Positions 45,452-54,641 of a stretch of DNA of 64,000 bases are shown here, piece after piece. The translations under genes and the position numbers were made by a program. Under the pieces are notes generated by a model that did no database searches, had not been told where the DNA came from, and was given only the letters and a program-made list of their open reading frames with translations. Numbering within the stretch: position 1 is the stretch's first letter; the number at the start of each line of letters is the position of its first letter. Source of the stretch: Phytophthora sp. 'mugwort' (Eukaryota > Oomycota > Peronosporomycetes > Peronosporales > Peronosporaceae); NCBI GenBank assembly GCA_033558025.1, contig JAUCEF010000011.1, forward strand, positions 1 through 64,000, written 5' to 3'.

Positions 45452-48400
45452 TTAGACATTCAGCGGAATCGTTGAAATACCGTCCGACATTACCTGGCGC
45501 TTATCATAGTAGTAATTGAGCGCTGTTTTGGTTTGAGTATAGGTAATGATCGATTTGGTTTCTTTCGATAGTCTGAAACCCTTGTTAGTACCCCGAAGTG
45601 TGATGCGGTCTCGTACAACTGTCTCGAAACCATCTGGGTTAAGTACATCAATATTGTGACCACGCCCCTGCTGTATACCCTTAGCACTGACTTTGACCTT
45701 GTGCTCCTCGTCCGGTAGGTAGCAGATGTAGTTCTTAGAGGATAATGAGGCCATTGCATCACCTCGCCACTCTTCCTTGAATAGACCAGACGTGCGGCGG
45801 TCGAACTTGGCTACCTCAGCGTTGTAGTCTCGCGGGAACCACTCATACTTATGCTCATCGAAGTGATCACGTAGTTTAGGCTTGATGCACTCTTTGAATG
45901 GGTTATCGCAGCTGAACGCGATAAAGCCACTATCCGTGTCCATCTCCTGATATTGAAAGTCTGAACGATCGAAGTAAAAGTCGATACAGTCATAGTAAAA
46001 CTGAAGCATGCGTAGCTTAGCGAGCTGATAGATAGCAATCGATAAATGGATCGGGTTCTTGTTGTTGAGGCGACGCTTTTTCATCGTAATCTCACAAGAA
46101 TCATTAAGCTCCTCCAACCCGTGGAACGTAAAGTGTTCGATCTTGCACTTAATAGCTTTGTCGTTCGACTCATACTTGACCTCTTTGTGCTTGCTCATAT
46201 CCATTCCAGATCGACCAAAAGCACTGTTGCCTACAAGTTTCATCATCTCAGCAATCATCGCCTTCGACTTATCAACATCACCCTCTCGTCGAGCGTTTGA
46301 TAAAGCCTCCATAAAAGAATCAAAAGCCTTGTGAGAGCTGGCCTTAATAAAGCAGTATGTCTTGGTGATCTCCAAACCGTGGGAAAGATACCATTTAAGC
46401 AAAGGTGCGTATATGAGAATCTTTTCACCAAAGTAGCTACCTATAAGCTTACGAGCTGGTTTTGCTCGGCTTTGCTTATGTGCCTCGTTGTACTTGTACA
46501 TGTGATGACCAATGACACTCTCATCAGCACAATCGATTAGCGTGTTTTTGAAAATTGGGGTCATCTCACTGAAGTAGTCTTTAAGATGGTCTGGAATTTG
46601 AATATCGCATTCAAGGAATCCGAAAATCTTATCAGCAACGATGTCCTTGACAATGCCATCATAAGCCTCGATCGTAGTCAATCGTCCGCATGGCATCTCA
46701 TTACCAAGTGCCCATAGGTATAGAGCGTTAGCATCGTATCCGATAATTTTCTTACAGAGCTTACTCCGCGAATATTTGTCTCATTGCGCTTAGCGTAGCG
46801 ATTAAAGATAATAGATGGGCCTCCAGCAATGTTGGCCTTCATCTTAGCGTAGATGTCCTTTTCCTCCTTATCAATGCTATACATCAATCTGTCCGAGTTG
46901 AACTCAAGCAACTTCTTATGGCGGAATCCCTTGAGCGACATGTCCTTACGAGCGGTGTTGCACTTGATACAGCTAACCAATATGTTGCCATCGATGTGTC
47001 CAAGCTTGTTGTTGATACGGTCTGCTGAAGCGGTATCGACGGTTAGCTGACAGTAGCATAAACCACACAGATACTTTTGCTTTTGCAGCAATGTATCCAA
47101 GTGATCAAGTGTCATACCAAATTCACGCTTTGCCTTAGCATCCTGACCCTTGTAGCCGCCCATGCGCTGGGGTGGGAATTGGAATGCTTTAGCAGGTGTT
47201 TTATCCGGGTATTGGAGATTGTTGAAGCAGGTCTGCTACATAACCTTTTCACCAAGTCCAGGTAGCGACACCCCATCTGCAAACATATCCAGATCGAAAC
47301 GCATGAATAGCTCGCGCTGGGCTTTGATAGCCTTGATGAATGGAACTACATCGAGATTGTTGTACCATACCAGTAGGTCCTTCATGGATTTCATCTCATA
47401 GTACCCCCACACGAACTTCACTCGCTCGTAGTCATCATCGGTGATGCTTGTTCCACGGAGCTTGCTGTCAAAAGCTGACTTAGGCGGGATAGTAGTCTGG
47501 TTGAGTACATTGAACGCGGTGATGTACTCATACGGGAAAAGACCCTTGCCAAGACCACAGACACATCTAATTTTGTCATCACATTTGCATCCACCGAGAT
47601 ATGTCGTAAGATACTTATCGTAGCTGGTACCAGCTGGTACATAGTTGCTAATATCGAGCATTTTCATGTTCGATGTAGCGATGCACATGTAGCTGGGGTT
47701 CTTGATAACAGATTTGATGTTGTCAGTGCCAATGATGGTGAATAAGTCGCTCTTAATCAAGTTGATATCGTATCGACCCGAATTGAAGCCGAATACGGGT
47801 ACCTGATCAATCTGCTGTTTAAGTCTTCCGTAGTCGGACCTCAGCTTACCAAAGCCAAGACTGCTATGGAAGTGAAAGAAGTTATCATACTTCCCTTCTT
47901 TAATCCAACTCTCCACATCAGACATCTTGTACTTTTTACCAAGCTTGACGCCTGGAATTTCCATACCTGTCAGACCGTGGGCATTGATGATTTTTTGCAG
48001 AAGCGACTTATACTTATCGACATTGTACTGTTGGATCTTCACCGATACATCACCAATGTATTTAAACATATCCATAAGCAACATCTTCGGATCGTCATTT
48101 ACAAAACAGCGCACCTCCTCGATTAAGCTATCAGCTACGGATACAGACACCGGAATGTGTTCGTTCGTGAAGACAGTATTCTCCCCGTGTTGAGTCGCGG
48201 TAGGCTTAAGGATCGCCTCAAAGTCATAAACAATGAAGTGATCGATGTACTGGTTAGCATCCTTAATGGAATACTTTGTAAGCAGTGATCGAATCGCGTT
48301 AGGAGCTGGCTTGTAGATAGTTGGCTCAGCGGGGAAGCTCTCAATATTCACAAGCTCGCACTGATTTTTCTTGTGGTTTTTAAGTCTTTCACTGCTCACG

Positions 48401-49438
48401 AAAACCATTTCACACTTGGGACACTGATACTTAGACTGAAGCATATCGATGCTCTTGATGTAGAGAGCGTGATTCTCGTGTGATAGAATATCCATAGCTT
48501 CATACCCCTTGTCCGACCTACGAATGCATTCTACATTTCCGGAAGCTACATCCATGCTATATACGTTAATACCGAGTTGGAAGCAATCCTCAACCTCATC
48601 CAGCTGTAGCAGGTCAATAGGCTTGAAGCTTCTAAATAGGCTCAGCGTATACTTAACCCCCTTGAAAGAGCAGTAGCGCTTGAATGCCTCCTTCACTTGA
48701 GCCTGAATTCTGCGTGGATCCTTTCTTAGCGCTCTAGAATGTGTGCCAGGCGATGCAGTGGAAGACGCACTTGTTGTTGGTCTTAGGGAAGTTGATTACA
48801 TGCTTGTTTTCGCGGATAACCTTAGGAATAACAGCACCGCTATCCCCAAGAGCATGGTCGCGATGGTAGACAAAAATCTTGAATGCAGTGATCGCCTTAA
48901 GCTTGTATCCGGAGCTGGGGTAGTTCAGCTTGTCAGCCAACTCCATAGACCGAATTTCCGAAATCACCTTCTTTCGAATATTCGCCTTGCTGTTGATTGC
49001 GACAGGCTTATTGAATACATAAGTGTTAGCGAGATTCGGGTAGAAGTAGCGAGTGTCATCAGGATCAGTCTTGCTCACAAGTTCGTACCCAAGAGCAATA
49101 TTTACCTTAAAAGCACTTGCCTGGGTCGAAAGAACGTTCTCGAGCTTCTCGTAGAAATCAGTAGCCTCGATTCCCTCATATAGGTGTGATTCCATGTGAT
49201 TACCATTGTAAAAACGATACTTAGGATCAGCCTTATAGTCGGGCAACATATGCTTCTGAAGGGTTTCGACTGAAACATTGTACTGCTTGGCCACCAATTT
49301 CTTGTTGATTGAACGTGAAATGTTGCTAACATATACCATCTTACCAGTTCTACCTCGAACCTTAACCCTGTAGCTGCTACCCCATCTAACAGCTTGGATA
49401 TTTAATCTCTTTAATCCAGCGAGTTCGTATGCAAACAT
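45452..49438 (-). pseudogene. POLB: Protein-primed DNA polymerase B with zinc finger and HNH-like insert
   Basis: Replicates the element. ATG 49,438 opens a N-terminal region to 48,734. After a shift there comes a C2H2 finger [19 protein letters not shown], then exonuclease motifs YDFEAIL, GFNSGRYDINLI and YNNLDVVPF. In-frame TAG lies at 47,236-47,238. Next is an HNH-like zinc module, YLCGLCYCQL to GNILVSCIKCNTARKD. After a shift near 46,760 the polymerase motifs follow: IIGYDANALYLWALGNEMP (A), KLVGNSAFGRSGMD (B) and YQEMDTDSGFIAFS (C, DTDS). Total about 1,330 codons, usual for Mavericks. Two frameshifts and one stop inactivate this copy. Confidence 0.93.
46950..47080 (-). other. HNH/endonuclease-VII-like module inside polymerase B
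   Basis: CGLCYCQLTVDTASADRINN followed by HIDGNILVSCIKCNTARKD gives two CxxC pairs around a DRI-N-GH core, as in recombination endonuclease VII/HNH proteins. It lies between the exonuclease and polymerase parts. Confidence 0.6.
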
Positions 49439-49442
49439 ATTG

Positions 49443-49448
49443 CCTATA
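49443..49448 (-). promoter_or_regulatory. TATAGG box before polymerase B
   Basis: GTATAGGCAATATG on the minus strand, 4 bases before ATG 49,438. GACTTTATA occurs three times at 49,470-49,555 just upstream. Confidence 0.5.
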
Positions 49449-49572
49449 CATCTTTGTCGATATTAATCTGGTGAGAATCGACTTTATAATTATCAGACCT
49501 TGTATCAGGATCGACTTTATATCGTATGCTATATTGGGGCTGACTTTATATCTGAGAAAAAAAATTAATTAA

Positions 49573-49769
49573 TTAGTTAAGTTCGCTTTGGTTAAGTTCG
49601 GTTTTACTTAAATAATTCTTCTTCTTTCGGGCACGAATTTCCGCGCGATTCTTTTCATCATATTCTCGCTGCTTAGCCAGTCGGGTTTCCCTTGTTTCAG
49701 ATAGTACCGCTTTTGAGCGGCTTTGATTCGCTCTTTGTTATGTTCGTATTGTTCAGGTGAGTACGCCAT
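49573..49769 (-). pseudogene. Small basic coiled protein, frameshifted
   Basis: ATG 49,769 gives MAYSPEQYEHNKERIKAAQK. After a shift the reading continues LAKQREYDEKNRAEIRARKK and ends at 49,573. Short, highly charged helical proteins of this style are common in Mavericks and large DNA viruses. They may bind DNA; that is inference. Confidence 0.45.
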
Positions 49770-49857
49770 CTTACTATCTTACTAACTTTATATTTATCAC
49801 GATCGATCAACAAATACTTCGTAATTGAGAAGTTGAAGACACCATGCTTCCATTAAA

Positions 49858-50726
49858 TTATTCATTTCCTCTTCCTCTGTTTCTCTTTGTGCTCTGTGAG
49901 GGTTGTTGTTGTTGAAATTGTCGCTGAGCTTCAGTACCAGGAAGCAGCGAAGTGTGCTCGGTCAATTCTTGATGCTGCGCTCCAGCAGCAAAAGTCAGGT
50001 CGGTCATTTCTTGTCGCTGGGCTTGTAACGGTGTCTCATCCTTCGCTTCCTCGATCATGTTGTCAAGCTTCGATTTCCAATGTTGCGAATATGACAGAAT
50101 CACCCCCAACGCAATGTCAACACCAATCATCTGACACACGATAAGCGAGCGGCCAGGAACTGTTAACCATCCTTTTTCGTCGGTTGGATTCTCTCCGAAG
50201 GCCAAAGCAATGATTGTAATGACCGCCAATATGACAGGTACGAAGCATTGAGCGTTGATGATCCACCGTCTGTATCCTGCTCTACACTAAAAAAATTAGC
50301 AACAGCATATTCAAACAATTAGGGGCGAGAATACGTACGCATATATTTCAGCGTTCTGGAAACAGTTCCACCAATGTCAACGCGAACATGCTCCGGAACC
50401 ATCACCAGCACGTGAACTTCGCCCTCAGCCGGTCCAAAATTCTTTCCGAAATGCTTGTCATTGTTGATCCACAACGTGGGATCCATCTGCTTAAAGCCTT
50501 GCGGGTGTCCATCTCCATCGAGCGTCACAGCTGCAGCTCCAGCCCCATCCAGCCACGCGCAGCCCGCTGTCTTTGCCAGGAAGAGCTGCAGTTCATCCGC
50601 AGGAAATTGGTACATCTTCTCCGCCTTGATCGCCTTCTTCAAGTCATCCACTGAGTCGCTCTCGTCCACTCGCACCGAGAACGCGCTGCCCGCCACGCCA
50701 GCGATCGCACAGAAGAGCTTGACCAT
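49858..50726 (-). CDS. Crinkler-like N-terminal domain fused to a two-helix membrane tail; Maverick cargo
   Basis: Two exons (50,726-50,335 and 50,281-49,858) give 271 residues. The intron 50,334-50,282 has GTATTC...GTGTAG, and the joined frame is exact. The N-terminus [10 protein letters not shown] starts the Crinkler header domain; LFLAK is at residues 48-52 and HVLVMVP at 105-111, where Crinklers usually switch to a variable C-terminal domain. Here the tail has hydrophobic helices FVPVILAVITIIALAFG and VCQMIGVDIALGVILSY, then a Gln-rich end. Crinklers are secreted oomycete effectors; a membrane tail is unusual, so another role is possible. It lies inside the Maverick but lacks its TATAG box. 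An upstream in-frame ATG (50,804) is unlikely, as MVKLF is the canonical start. Confidence 0.85.
50282..50334 (-). other. Spliceosomal intron of the Crinkler-like gene
   Basis: 53 bases from GTATTC to TTTTTTTAGTGTAG, with an AT-rich 3' part. Splicing restores a 272-codon frame across both exons. Confidence 0.75.
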
Positions 50727-50929
50727 CTTTCCTCGACACGGCAGATTCTGGAATGAGGAGGAGAGAAATTCTGGGCAAGGCGTGTCACATAGACTTCCAA
50801 CCAATGATGAGACGCCACGCGTTGCGCTATTCTTTGCTCTTCTATGAATTTATTAGTGTTCCGGTACTGTATAGATTTAATTCTGCTCGTAGCCTAAGAT
50901 CTAGGGACGCACCCTCTCGCTCTCAGCTG

Positions 50930-51121
50930 GAACGGTCGTCGACGTCGAGCCGCTCTGAAACTACCTCAAGATTCAAAAGATGTCTCTTTCGCTCTCAGGT
51001 GGTCGAGAGGTTGCGTCGTCGAAATAGCAGCTGCCTCGAAAGAACGTTCCAGAATTGGTCTCGTTGGTAAATTACGGAAAGTAAAAAAACTGCCGGCGTA
51101 ATGTTCTTAAGTATTACTACT
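50930..51121. repeat. Right terminal inverted repeat
   Basis: Reverse complement of the left end, closing with AAGTATTACTACT. The outer segment with TGCCGGCGTAATGTTCTTAA and the inner CTCAGGTGGTCGAGAG are conserved. Confidence 0.93.
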
Positions 51122-51127
51122 CATGTA
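51122..51127. repeat. Target-site duplication CATGTA, right
   Basis: Direct repeat of 33,209-33,214, immediately outside the CT terminus. A second copy, within the duplication, is at 52,467-52,472. Confidence 0.92.
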
Positions 51128-51758
51128 CTGTATGTACACTTCAGAGGGGGGGGGGACAGAAAAGCTTGCCGCTAAATGTATGCCAGTCATCTCCGCCTTG
51201 AAGCCGAACCAGTTTCCTGCTATCGAAAAGTCTATGTAGCATTTCGTAGAGTACACTGCTCGGTATCCCTGCAGCAAATTTTGCGGTCCCAGTGTTTACA
51301 CTACAGACGGTACTGTTGCTTTAACTTTAGACGAGGTGTGTCTCGTTTTGATATTAGCCGCGCAGTTCGACATCCAGTGTTCGAAGCACAGCGCCAGCTC
51401 CATTCATTCAAAAGCCGGCCGTCCTGAACGCTCGAATCTCGTTCTCGTTAATTATTCTAACCCCAGGCTACTATTGAACACAGGCTAATTTTGAACGCAG
51501 ACTCTGACTTCAGGCTACCTGGTACGTGTACTGCTAGAATAGCTGTAGACACAAGAACTGGCAAGAAAGAAAGGGCAGTAATGCGTAACGTGTACCAAAC
51601 GCAACGGGCTACCCATACCAACACATTCATAGGATGCTACCGTAGACATTCTTGTGCTCATTGCATGAATTTTGTAGCACAGTTTCGTTTCACATCACCC
51701 CGGCTCAGCCTCGCTTGACAGCCTTATCGTGCTCCGCATCATTGGGCAAGATTTTATT
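51128..51758. other. Host flank, first copy
   Basis: No gene. Includes a G10 run near 51,147. Identical ORFs recur in the second copy only because the DNA is duplicated. Confidence 0.6.
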
Positions 51759-51982
51759 AGCCTATTGACCTGCTACAGCTGGATGAGGTTGAGGATTGCT
51801 TCCAACTCGGTATTAACGTATATAGCATGGATGTAGCTTCCGGAAATGTAGAATGCATTCGTAGGTCGGACAAGGGGTATGAAGCTATGGATATTCTATC
51901 ACACGAGAATCACGCTCTCTACATCAAGAGCATCGATATGCTTCAGTCTAAGTATCAGTGTCCCAAGTGTGAAATGGTTTTC
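51759..51982 (+). pseudogene. Inverted 224-bp fragment of the Maverick polymerase B gene
   Basis: Reverse complement of 48,400-48,623, carrying the polymerase segment up to its zinc finger (QCPKCEMVF). It joins host flank on the left (TTATTA/GCCTATT) and Crinkler sequence on the right (GGTTTTC/TTCAAG). Both joints show one to three bases of microhomology. Confidence 0.92.
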
Positions 51983-52071
51983 TTCAAGTCATCCACTGAG
52001 TCGCTCTCGTCCACTCGCACCGAGAACGCGCTGCCCGCCACGCCAGCGATCGCACAGAAGAGCTTGACCAT
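51981..52071 (-). pseudogene. Truncated Crinkler-like 5' end in the duplicated copy
   Basis: Only the first 30 or so codons from ATG 52,071 remain before the frame runs into the inverted polymerase fragment and stops. LFLAK is lost, so it is non-functional. Confidence 0.9.
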
Positions 52072-53104
52072 CTTTCCTCGACACGGCAGATTCTGGAATG
52101 AGGAGGAGAGAAATTCTGGGCAAGGCGTGTCACATAGACTTCCAACCAATGATGAGACGCCACGCGTTGCGCTATTCTTTGCTCTTCTATGAATTTATTA
52201 GTGTTCCGGTACTGTATAGATTTAATTCTGCTCGTAGCCTAAGATCTAGGGACGCACCCTCTCGCTCTCAGCTGGAACGGTCGTCGACGTCGAGCCGCTC
52301 TGAAACTACCTCAAGATTCAAAAGATGTCTCTTTCGCTCTCAGGTGGTCGAGAGGTTGCGTCGTCGAAATAGCAGCTGCCTCGAAAGAACGTTCCAGAAT
52401 TGGTCTCGTTGGTAAATTACGGAAAGTAAAAAAACTGCCGGCGTAATGTTCTTAAGTATTACTACTCATGTACTGTATGTACACTTCAGAGGGGGGGGGG
52501 ACAGAAAAGCTTGCCGCTAAATGTATGCCAGTCATCTCCGCCTTGAAGCCGAACCAGTTTCCTGCTATCGAAAAGTCTATGTAGCATTTCGTAGAGTACA
52601 CTGCTCGGTATCCCTGCAGCAAATTTTGCGGTCCCAGTGTTTACACTACAGACGGTACTGTTGCTTTAACTTTAGACGAGGTGTGTCTCGTTTTGATATT
52701 AGCCGCGCAGTTCGACATCCAGTGTTCGAAGCACAGCGCCAGCTCCATTCATTCAAAAGCCGGCCGTCCTGAACGCTCGAATCTCGTTCTCGTTAATTAT
52801 TCTAACCCCAGGCTACTATTGAACACAGGCTAATTTTGAACGCAGACTCTGACTTCAGGCTACCTGGTACGTGTACTGCTAGAATAGCTGTAGACACAAG
52901 AACTGGCAAGAAAGAAAGGGCAGTAATGCGTAACGTGTACCAAACGCAACGGGCTACCCATACCAACACATTCATAGGATGCTACCGTAGACATTCTTGT
53001 GCTCATTGCATGAATTTTGTAGCACAGTTTCGTTTCACATCACCCCGGCTCAGCCTCGCTTGACAGCCTTATCGTGCTCCGCATCATTGTGCAAGACTTT
53101 ATTA
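51981..53104. repeat. Tandem duplication, unit 2
   Basis: Second copy of 50,636-51,759, holding a second right inverted repeat ending at 52,466 and CATGTA at 52,467-52,472. It continues into the transporter gene, so this copy keeps the original host junction. Confidence 0.92.
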
Positions 53105-54641
53105 AGGTCCCCCTGGTTTACGTGCGCTGCCTCCTCTAGGTCGCGGTCGTGGGTGACGTCGAATTCCTTGCCACGCGCCTCGGGGCTGAGGAACGTGAGC
53201 AGCACCAGGTACGCGTACACGACGGTCATGAAAATGCAAATGATCTTTCCATACTCGTATCGGTTCACGCCATCCTCGGCGGGCGGTAGCGGGTAATTCT
53301 TGCCAAGGCTTGCCTCGATTGTCGACGACGCCGCTGAAATCAGGTTACCCAGCTGATACGAGGTTCCAACGATGAGGGTGCTGTACGACGGGACTGATAG
53401 TTCCATGAGGTGGATCGGCACGACGCCCCACGCCCCTGTACACAAAACTGCTCAAAGAAGGCAGCGATCATGACCTTGGTATTGTCCGTGTAGCTGTACG
53501 GGTAGAGAAAATGTTGCGCCGCCAAACGCCATGGCGATGATGCTCAGACGGCGGCCAAAAATCTGCGAGTAGTAACCGACTAGGGTTCCACCGGTGATAG
53601 CGCCCAGGTTGGCGACCACCTGCTTCACGGTTACTTCGTCGGCCGAGAACTCGAACTGGTTCTTGAGCATCGTTGGGTACAGCTCCTGCGATCCGTGAGA
53701 CTGTTGTGAAGCAAAGCAAAAATGGAGTTAGTATAATATGAAGCGTCAGGCGGATAAGCATGGTGTCACGCTCACCATGAAGTTGAAACCCACCATGAGC
53801 AGAACCAGATAGGTCAGTAACATCCAGTGACGCTTGAACGCAAATTTACCCTCCTCAATGAACGTCTTGGTGATGTTGTGCGTAGCCTCGCGCACAGCCT
53901 GGCGCTCCTGGTACACCTTCGCTTTCAGGCAGGTACAGACGGGCAATGATAATCAAAACCGGCGGGCACGCGCCGAACCAGAAGAGCGAGCGCCACCCTT
54001 GGCTAGTAGTGTCGACCAGGGCTCGAGCGAAGATAACGGCCAAGAGGTAACCGGAGGCATAGCCCTGTTGCATCATTCCTGAAATTATACCACGAGCGGC
54101 AGGAGGACAATCTTCGAGGGCCGTTGCGGCCACGTTTCCGTACACACCGCCCATAGCAATGCCGAAGAGCGGACGAACCCACTGCGTGTAGTTGTTGCAG
54201 AAACTCGTGGCGAGCTCCAGCACAATGAAGAGCAAATTGTTCACCACGAAAGGCCATTTGCGTCCCCAGCGATCCGAGGCAATACCGAATGTGATTGATC
54301 GGACCGAGCGTAACATTAGCACTAGGGTAATGCCCCACGTGATGTCGGTCTTGGTCTTGCCGAATTCCTCCGCCAGCTTCTCGATTGTCATCGAAACGGT
54401 GAAGAAGTCAAATGCGTCCCAGGACCATGCAATGAAGGCGACCAGGAATTGCATCCACTGGAGGCGGTTGAGGAGACGAAGAGTCTTGAATGGTGTCAAC
54501 CTTTTGCATGGGAGGCTTGAGCGTGGTGACGCGCGACTTGAGGTATTCTGTAACGCTCGTCTTTTCTTCGGAGGCCGGCGGCGATCCGGAGACTGTCGGT
54601 GTCAGAGCTGGCACGTAGCCACAGCCTGGTGAATGGACCAT
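53050..54641 (-). pseudogene. JEN1-like monocarboxylate transporter, frameshifted
   Basis: Proton-coupled lactate/pyruvate-type carrier of the plasma membrane. ATG 54,641 begins a Ser/Pro-rich cytosolic head. After a shift near 54,500 come AFIAWSWDAFDFFTVSMTIE, TDITWGITLVLMLRSV, ASDRWGRKWPF, FGIAMGGVYGNVAATALEDC and QQGYASGYLLAV, all typical of the JEN1 family. A shift follows in LYLPESE/KVYQERQAV. An intron 53,775-53,701 (GTGAGC...ACAACAG) joins VGFNFM to SHGSQELYPTML. More shifts near 53,520 and 53,430 precede a C-terminal tail to 53,050. The intron is real-looking; the four or so single-base shifts mean a pseudogene or sequence errors. Confidence 0.82.

Larger units (their letters stand above)
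33215..51121. mobile_element. Maverick/Polinton (endogenous adenovirus-like element), 17.9 kb
   Basis: A complete but mutated copy. It has AG...CT termini, terminal inverted repeats and a 6-bp target duplication, all hallmarks of the group. Genes on both strands encode polymerase B, retroviral-type integrase, packaging ATPase, maturation protease and capsid proteins, so the ancestor could form virions. Many frameshifts and two TAG stops interrupt the genes. The element also carries a Crinkler-like gene at its right end. It landed about 0.6 kb downstream of a JEN1-like transporter. Confidence 0.96.
50636..51759. repeat. Tandem duplication, unit 1 (Maverick right end plus host flank)
   Basis: About 1,124 bases matching 51,981-53,104 at offset 1,345. 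Only two mismatches were noticed, both near the right edge. It covers the 5' part of the Crinkler-like gene, the right inverted repeat, the target duplication and about 630 bases of host flank. Confidence 0.92.

Noticed and set aside
51176..53063. Pairs of identical ORFs (83 and 75 residues) as conserved genes
   Set aside because: They are identical because the DNA is duplicated; they have no domain, and one end runs across the target site.
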